Of a DNA stretch of 64,000 nucleotides, positions 45,560 to 56,755 are shown piece by piece. Position 1 is the first letter of the stretch; every line of letters begins with the position of its first letter. The translations under genes and the position numbers were made by a program. The stretch comes from Microdochium bolleyi (taxonomy: Eukaryota; Ascomycota; Sordariomycetes; Xylariales; Microdochiaceae). The notes under the pieces were generated by a model. The model was not told where the DNA came from and searched no databases. It saw nothing but the letters and a program-made list of their open reading frames with translations. The stretch is taken from NCBI GenBank assembly GCA_001566295.1, contig KQ964248.1, positions 744,001 through 808,000 of the forward strand, given 5' to 3'.

Positions 45560-48233
45560 GGTCTCGTGGTTTTGGTGTGTCGTGACGGGGATACGAGGGA
45601 GCTACTGGCTGTGAGAGTCATGCAGATGTTGCCCATCCGCCGCCACGAAGTCGTTGCTGGTGGGGTGGACGAAGAAATGCAGACGATAAGAAGTCGTGAT
45701 AGTGGCCGTGGTTGGCGGGGTATGGTGCTTGCCTTATGTAAGGCTGTCGAAGACCGGCGTCATTGCTCCACCGGCTGGACCCTGAAAGCTTCCCGCGCCG
45801 TTGTTGTGGAGGTGCCCTGACAGATTTCACGATGGCTTGTCCTCCACCAGAGTTTCCCGAAGCTCCTGTGCCGGGCCATCCTGCCGCACTGACGCCCTTC
45901 GCGACCTTCCGCTCAGTTACCTTGCGTACCTGCTTGGGCATATCCAGCCTGTGGAATACGCCTCATCATGGTCTGATAGTGCCGAGCATGACCGCGCAAG
46001 ACCCTGGTGAGCTAGCGATCCTGTGGTCTGAATGCTGTCTGGCGTTATCAAAAATTCACTTGAGACGGTGGATGGGAGCCACCGAGATGGCCAAACATGA
46101 CCTTCTCAATAGCGACCAGCTGGCCAAGTCGACATGGAGGATTCCGAGGTTCACAAAGAAAGAGCACGGACCCCTGCACTCAACGTTACAGTGCAAGGGT
46201 CCGCGGCATTGCGGCCAGTTTGCGATGACGGGCACGCAGAGTTGCGAGAGCTACGATATCGACCTTCTTCAGCGCTTAAGCAGCTGCACGATTGTGGCTG
46301 AAGAGTTCGAAGACATGTGCACCTACAGGAGAGCCCTGAAAAGTGTATGGGGAAAAAAATGTCTTCGTCTGGGGCCCGACAACTCCCCACAAAGACTGTG
46401 CCGTGGGCACCATGTGACTCTCTGCAGCCTCACATTGTTCCTCTCGATCGCCTCGTGGAGTGGGACAGTGGGAAAAACTGCCGCGCCGGCAGCTCTGATA
46501 GACAGTTCGAAAACTTTGGAATTAGGAGATGCCTCTGTGGGCTCGATTGCCTACCCTGCTGAGACGACGACCACTCGTCAGCTCTGGTGAAGAAGTCATT
46601 GTCCTCCAAGTAGAAAATCAACAGCCGGCTGACGCCGGAAAGGTCACAGCTGAGAGCCTGGGGCTTGACAAGAGGCCACATAGCACCGGCGCGATACAAA
46701 TAAGAGCCCAGGGAGATTAACCATGGCAACCTCCCTTTGCTGGATGTCACGGAAGCACAGCGGAGGCTTCCCAAAGAGGCACGTGGGAGGACATGGCGAA
46801 AGACACTTGCAGCCATGGCAGTTTTTGGAGCCGACAAGGTCGTCCCCGCTCCACTTCGGCTTGTGGGTCCACCAACCCAGGCGTTGCAATCATCCGACCA
46901 TTTCCATCGCTCTTGCTTTCCCGCCTTGCGACGAGACACACATCCGCCTCCGATCTCTGTCTTCTCTCCTCGGCCCTCCCCGCACCTGCTCTACGCACAC
47001 ATCTCCCACCATATCGCTCTGCCTCTCTGTTTTCCAGCCTACGTCCAAACTTCTCTCCTTCCCAGGCAGCATCGCCCAGCACTCTTGCGCGCAACTGCCC
47101 CTCACACCACCAGTCGGCTCGCCATGGATACTCCGGCAATTGTCTTTCGCCCAGGCGTAGCGAGAAGCCCATAGGTTGCCACAGAACCTCACCTTCCCGT
47201 ACGGTCACATCACCATCTGTGACCCAGTCCACTCCAACATGGGTTGTTCTCCCTGATCTTCTTGTCGTCCAAGGCCCACGATCGACGACCATGAGGGCTG
47301 GCGCTGCTCCTCCGCTGTCAGCACGGCCTCGTCATATCAAGGTTCTCGGTCGATACACGAATTTTCACCCTTCCACACATACTTGTACAAGCTTCTTCCC
47401 AATTTCGAGTGCTTCTTCCGTGGATCAAGGAATCATCTTCGCTGGCCGAAACAACCTGGTCAGCCTTGGCCACCACTGCGCAAACCGGGCCGCCTCATCA
47501 GGCCGTGGCGCTGCCAGCACATCCCGTCCAACCACCTAGACGCCCCTTGGAAGTCGCCTTACTCGGTCGGAATAGATTACCTTGTCGCCCAGTACAACGT
47601 GTTAGCTGGCGGTTAGTCCGTTCCGTCTGTCTCTATGACCCCGGTCTTGCGTCATTCACAAAAAGCTGCGCTGCACAACCCATGGCAGCTGCTCGTCGCA
47701 CACAGCTGTGGAAAAACACCGACTTTGAACCGGGAGCGCAGGATGCTCATCTGGACAGCAGATCATCCGGATGTTGAGCTACAGCAAGAGACAATACACC
47801 GCGACCAGAGCACCGAATATTCGCAAAAGCTCCTCATGAGGTTGACATGCCGTCAGTCGCGGAGACTTCCACGACCTCCTCACAACCTACGCACGCCTTC
47901 AACTCGCCAAGAACATCATCTGAGAAGTGTTTAACATTTTTATTATGAAGTTTTCGGCGACCCCGGTATCCCTCGAGTCTCGGTTCCAAAATCTAAAAAC
48001 CCCCGAAGGCCCAACTCCGCTGCTATGCATGTTTTCGTCCTGGTATACATCGTACAACAAACACACCGGGGGAAATATATAAAAGCAGAAAAAACAACGC
48101 TGCCGCTCTTCCCGTCCCGTTCGCCCATATGTTTGGCGCTCTTTAAGATATATACAAGATTATTGCGGCGGCAACGAGACCACAATCCAGGACAACCCGC
48201 AAGCGAATCGCCCGGACCAGTCACGCACTGCCG
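45560..48233. other. Long intergenic region between KAE1 and EPL1
   Basis: 2.7 kb upstream of KAE1 and downstream of EPL1; both genes are on the minus strand. It contains an open frame of 275 codons (plus, 45763-46590) with no motifs. A CT-rich stretch at 46905-47100 leads to an ATG in good context at 47124 (GCCATGG) that opens only 16 codons. It could hold an unrecognised spliced gene or a non-coding RNA, but I cannot support a model. Confidence 0.4.
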
Positions 48234-50211
48234 TTAGGTGGATGTTTTAACGGCCGGGGCCGGAGGTGATTGAGATGAGATGGCTTTTGGCGGGGACGAG
48301 GCCGGGCCATGGGCTGTTTGAGCTTGCGCCCTGGCTGCGATCGCTTGAGCCGGCGACTGGCCTTGCGCTTGGCTTTGCGCAAGAGCTTGCCTGTTGTGCA
48401 CAGCCGATTGCAGTGTGCCAGCCTCAGCCTGCCTTCTGGTGAAGGTTGGGATCGGGATCGGTATGGTCGATCTGAACTTCATCTGGCGCATACTGTATGC
48501 GTCAATGTCGTAGGATGGAGGGACATCGCCTTCATCATCATCGTCTTGGTCATACTTCCACTGGTCGCTCTTGCCAGAGTTCATTTCACGCGGGGGGCTC
48601 CTGAGTCCAGTACGCAGAGGGCGGCGATCTACCCACAGTCGACCACCACGGCCGACACGACGTCGGAAGGCATACATCTCCTCCTCTTCCGAATCAGAGT
48701 CTGAGGGAATGCCAGTGAAGACAAAAGGCGCGGGGGCTTCCTTGACGACCTGAGGTTTGGGCGCTTCGTCGATCTCCATCGAGTCAGATGCGGAAGATGC
48801 AGGCGGAGTCATAAGTTGCTGCGTCTTTGCCGGTCTGAAAGCAGCTTCCTGTTCGACTTGAGGCGGCGGCAGAGGCTTCGAGGTTAGGTCGACATGGTTC
48901 ATGTTCCACTTCTTGTGGTTCTGCATTTTGAGCTCGATATCCGCCTTCAACTCGTTCTCCTTCTCGGCAAGCTTGTCGGACAAAAGAGTGAGGTCGGGCT
49001 GCTCCACAGCCTTGCCATCGGTCCTGACCTGGATACGCAATTGCGTCGGAGGTCCAGAGCGAGGCTGAGCAGCCTCTGTCCGCGGACGCTTCTGGGGCCT
49101 GGAGTTGATGAGGTCGTCGTCGTCACCTTTGATGTTGAGGCGGAGCTTGACTTGTTTCAACCAGGCTCGCTTCTCGAACACCGCGCGATCTTGCTTGAGC
49201 ATATCTCGCTTGAGTTCTTCACGGCGGAGAGCAAACTGAACAAGGCGACGGCCGTCTTCCAGCTCACTGCGCAGTCTCTTGAGCTTTTCGGCAACTTGGT
49301 TGTCACGAGCTCTCGTCTTGCGAGTTTGGCGGACCTCCCGTCTGCGAAAGCAGACATAAGGATCCATGTCATCGCGCTCCTGGTGCGTCTCGAACTTGAG
49401 CTGAGGCTGCAGTGACTTGTTGCCCGCAATCCTCTTTTGCTCTTTCCAATGCTCGTAAGTGATCTTCCCGTGTGCCTGAATCACCTTTGGGTTGATGATG
49501 CCCTTGAGCCTCTCGAACTCGACAAGCATCGGCTCATACGCCACAGCTGTGCCATCGACGGCCGCGAATGGTGCCTGCTCCTTGGAGGTGTACTCAAACA
49601 CCTCCATGATGAGTTCGAAGTCATCTTCGGAAAGCTGATCCTTCTTCGGCCTTTTCGTGTTGTGCTTCTTCAACCACAGATCGTCTTCTGTGGTCATATA
49701 ATAAGGTGCTTCCGGTCCTAGCGTGCCAAGAGTATCCTCTACAGTCTCGGAGAACTTGAGGTAATTCCTGGGCTCTACGTAGTTGTTTGGGTACAGCTCG
49801 TCATAGCTGGCGTCACTCTTGGTCGGCGGCGGCACCGGAATCTCGTTTGTGACGGCGACGCCATTGCCCTTGAGCGCGGCTTGCAGATGGACTTCCTGTG
49901 ATGTGGTGATGGTCAGGTCAGTCACGTGCTTTCTCCTCAAGGTGAGTGTCCGAATTGGGACTAGTGTAAAACAGGAGGGGACGTGAGATGCGGCACGCGC
50001 ATCGACGCACGGGCCACATCTCAGGAAAGGGCGGTGGCATCAGACTCACGTTTTCCTCGGCCTGCTCGACGCCGGTCGCGATCTGGGACTCGGTGGTGAG
50101 AGACTCATACTCGCTCGGATCGACCTGGTCCTCTCGTAATATGGGCAGGAGGGTTTTGGCGTTGAGCTTCTTGACCCTCACGCGTCTGTTGGCTGCGATG
50201 ACTGCTGCCAT
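48234..50211 (-). CDS. EPL1: Enhancer of polycomb-like protein Epl1 (NuA4 subunit)
   Basis: 607 aa; Epl1 links the NuA4/Piccolo acetyltransferase Esa1 to nucleosomes. Exons: 50211-50050 and 49895-48234, phase 0, intron 154 nt with a CTGACC branch. The first exon has the EPcA start (VRVKKLNAKTLLPILREDQVDPSEYE). The second carries IPVPPPTKSDASYDELYP, ETVEDTLGTLGPEAPYYMT, TEDDLWLKKHN and DDFELIMEVFE, then the Arg/Lys-rich DPYVCFRRREVRQTRKTRARD. The C-terminal third is low complexity and ends in Gln/Ala-rich sequence. Tra1, in the same window, is in the same complex. Confidence 0.95.
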
Positions 50212-52252
50212 AGTCGCGGGAGGGGCTGGGGGGAGGCGTGGAGGAAAGGGGGAGGGCAACAGCTGGAATAACGGCCGAAATCGCCCGAAAAAATCCGGGG
50301 AACGCAAAATTCAGATCATGAATGATTGATTTGCGCAGTTTTCGGGGATGAAAACGCGCTGGTTGGGGGTTGTCCGTGATGGCGGTGCTTGAGGCCGTTG
50401 TCGTGTGGTCTGGTTCTGCCCGTGCGAAAATTCTGCTTTGTCCGGACTTTGCGGCTGTTGCGGTTGCACTGTCCGTTGTTGTGGTTCAGGCGGTGCAGGC
50501 AGTGCGTGCTTTGCCCCGGAGAAAAGTCTGCCTGGGGCCTGTGCGGTGTGCTGTGTGCTGTGTGCAGGCAGAGGCGCGCGCAGTGTGGGAGTGAGTGGGC
50601 AAGAGAGTGCACGCGCTGCGGGAATTGAGGGAAAAGGGGGGCCTTCAGTACCAACACCGCCTAACATGAGTGGCCTCTCTCCCAGAGCTAGGGGGCTGAT
50701 GGGTGCAGCCACTACTGTTGCCCCTCCATGAGTCCACTTTGACATCAACACAGGTGTGCCCCACTGCATTTACCACATGTGGACAGTGACGGGTACAGGG
50801 CAGCAGGCACGCTCCAAGAAATCATGGCTTATCTGCGCCATGTGAGGCAGCGAGATGAACCGAGCAGTGCTGGAACAGATCGCGCATTCACGATGCTAGA
50901 GGGGACTTTCTCATACAAGTCGCGAACATCACTGACGGCTACTGGAGGCTCACCGGAGAACGCCCCGAGCAGTGTCTTCCGCATTCTTCGGAAGAAAGCA
51001 AGCTCTCTTGAGCATCTACCTATCTCTCCACGGCATATGCACAACCCCAGATCTTCGTCGCTTTCGTGCAGAACGATATCCATAACGTGCAGGGCGGATG
51101 GGGTTTAGTGCTGTGGTTGTCTCAAAGATGGGAGGAGGTCCACCAAGACCTTTTGGACACCGTGTCTTCTTCGGTTACCTCCTAGCCTACCTTGAGGATC
51201 CGACCGCAAGTATGGAAGCATGGGCTAGATAAAGTACCTAAGGCATTCGACTGCCACGGATGACCAACTGAGGCTGAGCGAATTATCCTCAACGAGGGGG
51301 AGGCTAAGGTGAAAGCTTGGTTTAGTTGACATCATGATCACACCAAGCTCGCGCAAATGGAGACCTCCAGTGGCTTAGGATGGAGGAATGCGATTCCCCA
51401 ACTCGTGGCATTCGAGGTCCGAGTCATGGACACCCCTGTCAGAAACGTGCATGGCGTGCAGGACATCGCGCCTCTGTAATTGGTCGATGTGGAATCAAGA
51501 TCTGGGGATAGCTGTCCGCGGGCGTTGTCTGTCCCATGGGCGTCAGATGGCTTGGGAAGCTCGACTCATTACTGATAAGACGTTTAGTATGGAGTAATGG
51601 TCATAGTGCGGCGGTAGCTGGATGTATCCATGCCGCTTCGGCGCAGAGGGCATGACTGAGCATTCTTGCATTGGGGCAGCACGAGACCAGAGGGCCTGTT
51701 TCATGTATCGATGAACCAGCATGCTCATCGGCATCTGAAGTCAACGCAACTTATGCACAGGTAATGATTAGAGCGGGTGGACATCCTTGCCTATGTCACT
51801 TTCACCACCATATGTAGCCAAAAAATTGTCCATGTTCGGCAACATGCTTCCCGTGGGCTTCGAGCAGTTCGCTGAAGATCCATGGATTGTGGCTCCATTT
51901 AAGTGTGGCTGAGCTGTGTGGCTCGAGTCTTTGCCAAACGAATACTGCTGACTAACCTGGTAGTCCCCGTTGAAGCTGACCCAAAAGTGGACAGCTCGGA
52001 GGCCCACATGACAAGACCCCCATTCATGAGGCTCGGGCTTCGACTCAACCCCACCATCTATCAAGGAAAGGGTCACTTGCATCGCCAGACCAACCTCCAC
52101 CGACGACCGTACACCCGGAACTGACTAGCCTACTCCCGAACGGCACTCGACATCGAACGCTCCGCCTACACAAACAATACAACCCGGCGGCCAACGATAC
52201 CACGCGCGTCGTGACACCCTCTGTCGGGTAGACTACAATTGCTCCCCTACAG
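50212..52252. other. Divergent promoter region, EPL1 and calcineurin B
   Basis: 2.0 kb. The 109-codon plus-strand frame at 50779-51108 and the other frames have no motifs. If calcineurin B has an extra 5' exon it must lie here; I found no convincing ATG-G donor site. Confidence 0.45.
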
Positions 52253-52269
52253 GCTATACCACCAGCGCA

Positions 52270-53070
52270 ATGATGGACAACATTATTTCCGCGACCAACT
52301 GTACGAGCCAAGAAGTCACCAGTGCTGTTCCAAGGAGGCTTGACTAATTTCCATGTGTAGTCGACCGCGAAGAGGTCGACAGACTGAGGAAGCGTTTCAT
52401 GAAGCTGGACAAGGTACGTCCTAGCTATACGGCTTCTATGCCATGAGAGGATCATTCACCAACAGCTCTTACCCTTAGGACAACTCCGGCACCATCGAGC
52501 GCGAAGAGTTCCTTAGCTTGCCACAGATCTCTTCAAACCCCCTTGCGACACGGTACGCTCCTGCGCCGCAGTGAATTCACCACCAAAGATCACAAGGGAA
52601 ACTAATGCCAGCGACAGAATGATTGCGATCTTCGACGAAGATGGCGGTGGCGACGTAGACTTCGAAGAGTTCGTCTCCGGACTCAGCGCATTCAGCAGCA
52701 AGGGCAACAAGGAACAGAAGCTACAGTTCGCCTTCAAGGTGTACGACATCGACCGCGATGGCTACATCAGCAATGGCGAGCTCTTCATCGTGCTCAAGAT
52801 GATGGTCGGCAGCAACCTCAAGGACCAGCAGCTCCAGCAGATCGTCGACAAGACAATCATGGAGGCCGACCTCGATGGCGACGGAAAGATTAGCTTCCAG
52901 GAGTTCCAGAAGATGGTGGAGAACACGGACGTCAGCATGAGCATGACCTTAGGTGAGCAATACCCGCAGGATCCTGGCAGCTTGGGCTTGCACGTTGCTT
53001 GTGCTATCAGACTTGCATCCTATCTGTGCGAGTACCTTGCTAACGCTCTCTTGACACAGACCAATTCTAG
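52270..53070 (+). CDS. CNB1: Calcineurin regulatory subunit B, five exons seen, 5' end uncertain
   Basis: EF-hand regulatory subunit of calcineurin. Exons: 52270-52300, 52361-52413, 52479-52552, 52618-52952, 53060-53070, giving 167 aa from [10 protein letters not shown]. Four EF-hand loops are intact: [48 protein letters not shown]. The last exon adds only DQF to MSMTL. Known B subunits start with a myristoylated Met-Gly and about seven more residues, which this start lacks. Upstream, an acceptor at 52252 (CCCCTACAG) would open an exon in frame reading (G)[11 protein letters not shown], which aligns with the usual N-terminus and would give about 174 aa. That needs a tiny first exon ending ATGG that I could not find. 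Confidence 0.93.
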
Positions 53071-53397
53071 AGTTCTCGTACACAATGCGGCTGGATACCG
53101 TATAATGAATGATGAAGACATACACCAACATCCACTGGTCATCTTTGCCATGCGTCAATCGTGCTTGCCCAGACTAATTTCAAAACTTGCGCGTCACGTT
53201 CTATCTGTATGAGCTTCTACTACTGATTTTCCAGGAGCAATTCGATCCCAGTTTATGCCACATGAAGTTCATCACGATCAACCAATATGTTTGCTTTCGG
53301 TAATTCGGGGGTACTCACAACCCCCGGTGCCTTCACAGAGATTTAACAGAACAACGGGTCCTGATGATATACTGGTCGATGCCGTGAGGAATGCAGT
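53071..53397. other. Convergent 3' region of calcineurin B and the HAD phosphatase
   Basis: About 330 bases between converging stops. No gene or structured RNA seen. Confidence 0.5.
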
Positions 53398-54273
53398 TCA
53401 AGCGACGACAATACCATACCGAGCGTATGGGAAAGCCTCCAACGACGGCAACTGCTTCGCCCACCCATCGCCAGGCTGTCCCAGCTGTTCCTCGTTCCCG
53501 ATCGGCACCAGCCCGATCCTCCCAGCAAGCACTTCTTCTTCCTTACCACGGTACTGGGCAGCGATTTCCTGGTGCGGCACCCACATGACCTGCATGCCCG
53601 CTCTCCTTCCCGCCTCCACGCCGATGACGCTGTCCTCGAACACGAGACACTCCTCTGGCCTGATCTGCGTTACGTTCTCGGGCAGTGTGTCGTTGATCGA
53701 CTGCAGCGCGACGAGGTAGATGTCCGGCGCCGGCTTGCCCCTACCCTTGGCCACGCGCGGGTCATCGCCGAGAACTCGATGGCGCTGCTCAATGTGGCCT
53801 AGGACGGCCTTTGTCGTGGGCTTGGATGTTTTGAGGTTGAAGTTGAATTCCTCGCTGCTCGTTGCCAGAGCCATCTGTATAGGATACCCCTGCGCTTCCG
53901 GGCCACCACTACCGCCGCCACTGGCTCTTGCCCGTCGCAGATTGCGTAGCAGCTCTTCTACACCGGGAAGAGGCTGGCACTCGGGAAAGTGCAGCTGCTG
54001 CTGCTCGCGCTGCTCGGCGGCCCACTGCTCGCGGGAGATCGGTAGCTGGGCCCACTCATGGAACACGTCGCCAGTGGACGAGCCGGGCACGCCCATCATC
54101 TTGGCCTTGAGGGACCACGGTAGAGCCGGCCTGCCGTGGCGGAGGAGGACGGTGTTGGCGCACAGCCCGTAGAGATCCTCGGTGTTGAGGAGCAGACCGT
54201 CCATGTCGAAGAGGCATGCGCGGACCGGGGGAGGCTTTGCACTAGATGGTGAGGAGGCTTTGGGTTCTGTCAT
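53398..54273 (-). CDS. HAD-family phosphatase, pseudouridine-5'-phosphatase (HDHD1)-like
   Basis: 291 aa from the chosen start (MTEPKASS). HAD motif I is LFDMDGLLLNTEDLY, motif II lies at ALATSSEEFNFNLKTSK, and motifs III/IV are GRGKPAPDIYLVAL with CLVFEDSVIGVEAG and the end GMQVMWVPH. The cap sequence KAKMMGVPGSS and the LPISREQW segment match the HDHD1 group, which dephosphorylates pseudouridine 5'-phosphate or related sugar phosphates; the true substrate is unknown. The frame continues upstream to an ATG at 54360. The 29 added residues (rich in Ser, Lys, Arg, without acids) look like a possible mitochondrial presequence, so two starts are possible. Confidence 0.87.
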   Translation of the reverse strand: MTEPKASSPSSAKPPPVRACLFDMDGLLLNTEDLYGLCANTVLLRHGRPALPWSLKAKMMGVPGSSTGDVFHEWAQLPISREQWAAEQREQQQLHFPECQPLPGVEELLRNLRRARASGGGSGGPEAQGYPIQMALATSSEEFNFNLKTSKPTTKAVLGHIEQRHRVLGDDPRVAKGRGKPAPDIYLVALQSINDTLPENVTQIRPEECLVFEDSVIGVEAGRRAGMQVMWVPHQEIAAQYRGKEEEVLAGRIGLVPIGNEEQLGQPGDGWAKQLPSLEAFPYARYGIVVA

Positions 54274-55510
54274 GATCCTAACTTTGGATGGTGAAGACTT
54301 TCTGGAGGGTAGTTTTGTGGCGGGGCGTGAAATTGTAGAGAATATGGAAGAAGTTATCAATGTCTGCGCCGAATATTGGAGTTCATTCAGCAGTCCATTG
54401 ATTGTTCCGTGCTTACGAGGAAATCAACTCAATCCATTGGCTGCCTAGGTCTCCACGTGGTCTTCTTGACGGGTTTCGAGTCCCACATTGTGTCCTCCGG
54501 TTGAACTTGGCTGTCTGGATCAGCATCGCGACGGCAATTGAAAACAATGCCCCGCGACGCCGTGCTCATGCCTAGACCCCCTACTTAGAGATACCACGCC
54601 GGTGTTCTGGCGTGGATTCCGCTAAATTCTACACAAGACAAGATTGTCCACAAGTCTGACTCTGGTCGCTCAACCCCAGTGACTGTATAAGAGGTACATA
54701 CATGAGATGTAGCATCATCACTGACATATTTCGGTCTTTGTTAAACGATTATTGCCTGTTGAGAAAATCTCAATCGAATAAAACCTCGGTTTTTTCGCGC
54801 AATATGAGCGAAGTCATTATTTCCATATTCATCATTGCAAGCCACATCCGGCCGTGGAGAAGAGGGCCCTATAGTTGAAAGTCATAATTTTATTTCAAAA
54901 TCGGTAATCTCTTAATACGGCTGAGCAATTACATGCACCATTGTACCTTCCAGCGCGTGGCGAACAAGTCAACATAAGAGCAGGTGTCTATGCCATTGTT
55001 CTTTGGTAGTTGATCCCTTGGGGTTTCATATCATCTACTCCTCCCTGCTAACCCTACTGCAACTAGAGGGGAAACAGCTTACGGGCTTGCTTTACTAATT
55101 GTTCGCACAAGTCTCAACTTCAACTGTGTCGGGGGGTTCATGGCAAGTTGTGTATCGAAGTCGAACTTTCCAGGTACACGCCGGTATCCTGGGGGGTCTG
55201 CAAGTCGCACGTTGTCGGATTCTGAGTCTCGAGGTTGATGCTTTTGGCTGTTGACCTTCGCTCAAGCAGGTTACCGGATGCGGGTCAACCTTTTACAAGA
55301 GAACTGTAGGAAACATCAGGAGACGGAGCGTCTCGTGGCAAGTGGTCAGGTCGTGAGGACGTGATGTGCGCGTTCGCATGTGGACTATGTCGAATGCCTT
55401 TACTTCATGAGAGATCACGCTTTTGAATGATTGAGTCTCCAGGGAAGGCTTCATGCTGCGCAGTATCATGGGTCATCGTAAAGCCCTGTATACTTCTGGG
55501 CGCCAGTCTC
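54274..55510. other. AT-richer intergenic region between HAD phosphatase and PAC3
   Basis: About 1.2 kb; 54640-55100 is visibly more AT-rich than its surroundings, with A/T runs. No long frame in the AT-rich part and no repeat unit recognised. It includes the HAD gene promoter side and the PAC3 3' side. Confidence 0.5.
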
Positions 55511-56059
55511 TTAGAGGAGGACCTTCTGGACAAGCTCGATCACATCGAAGAAGGCCTCCCGCTCGGCCCGCAGCTTGGACATCCCAAGCCCAACGACCAG
55601 CGTCCGCTTTTCTGAGCTGTCCCGCCGCACGATGTGGCTGGCAATCTGCACCGCGTAGAGCTGACCGAGAGACTCTCTGTCTTCTCCTCCGCCGCCGAGC
55701 ATCGTCTTGGGTGTGAGGTGCGTAAGAGGGAGCAGGTTCGAGTCTGCAAGAGCCATGTCCACGCTTGCTGCTGAGGGTGCTGAGAGCGGTACTTGTATCT
55801 ATATCACCATGTCAGCAGAAATTTCAGAGCAGTTGCAATATCGTTCTGTCCAAGAGGAACATTACAGGTCCGAGAAAGAGAGGTTGCAAAGGTCAAAACC
55901 ACGTACCCATTGTGAGAGGCTCCCACCTTGTGACAGCGTGACGAGGATCTTGTCCTCAAAGTAGAGAACAGTGGCTTCCGTAGCGACTCCATCAATGATT
56001 CCATGCACCGCGTTGGATTGCGCCGGGAAGGCTTCCGGGGCAAATTGCGTTTCTTCCAT
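55511..56059 (-). CDS. Proteasome assembly chaperone 3-like protein
   Basis: 146 aa from exons 56059-55907 and 55798-55511 (phase 0, intron 108 nt, GTACGT...ATATAG). The protein has a small beta-rich fold: GVATEATVLYFEDKILVTLSQGG, then LLPLTHLTPKTMLGGGGEDRE, LGQLYAVQIASHI, RTLVVGLGM and the end FFDVIELVQKVLL. This order, with TxxxLLGG in the middle and a terminal helix, resembles PSMG3/PAC3, which with PAC4 helps assemble the proteasome alpha ring. Fungal PAC3 is weakly conserved, so the family call is moderately sure. An in-frame ATG ten codons upstream (56089) is an alternative start. Divergent from ECM16. Confidence 0.75.
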
Positions 56060-56755
56060 GGCTGCTCGTTGTGTAGTGGGAACTGGCAAGATAGAACAAA
56101 CGAAGTGTCAAAAAGTCGTCTGATGCGGTAGAGTCGTGCCAAGTATCCGTAGCGCGCGAGCAAGCAATCGACGTCGGTTTTGGTTTTTTTTTTCAAAATG
56201 ATGTGATGGGTCTTCAGATTTGAAATGCACGGCAAACCGTTCTCACAGCTTGATCGGCATTGGTTTGAAAGATGCGTATGACTGGAGTTGTGACAATTGA
56301 TGGATCCTGGGAAGCTGCAACCTTCGTTTGGTGGGGTAATTAAGGATAGGTAGTTGAAGATGTGCACTACTACAATGGCTGTGCTAGGTTTTCCCGGCTG
56401 GTTGTACTATACTAGTCAACCAATCCTCCGAACTTCTTTATTTCTATTTGAGAAAGCCACTGAACGCCTGTTCCGAAAGCTTCACATCAGGAGAAAGCTC
56501 GTCAATGTCAACCTTGGGAGACACGGCCAACACCGGAGCACACTTTGACATGTACCAAGAAAGTGCAGCGGGCGATTCCGCACCGAGTGGGTCACAGGCC
56601 GTCCCGCACTAACCATATCGGGCTTATCGCTGAAGGTTCTGCCAGGGCGGTCAATTTTTTGAGACGATCGTCCTCCGGACCTTTAGATCTCTAGACCTCT
56701 GGATGCTTGGTCGCTGGTGTTGCAGCACTGCCAACAACCAAAACTGTCGTTCGTG
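56060..56755. other. Divergent promoter region, PAC3-like gene and ECM16
   Basis: About 700 bases between divergent starts. A poly-T/A stretch lies near 56184-56200. The ECM16 frame is open to an ATG at 56717 but the 13 added residues are not conserved. No gene seen. Confidence 0.5.

Noticed and set aside
50779..51108. 109-codon plus frame between EPL1 and calcineurin B
   Set aside because: No motif, no leader signals, and a comparably long frame on the opposite strand.
54455..54530. T-arm-like GGGTTTCGAGTCCC sequence
   Set aside because: The loop is eight bases, the stem is three pairs, and no acceptor or anticodon arm could be built around it.
54640..55100. AT-rich stretch as a RIP-mutated transposon
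   Set aside because: No terminal repeats, no broken transposase frame and no repeated unit within the window; only base composition supports it.
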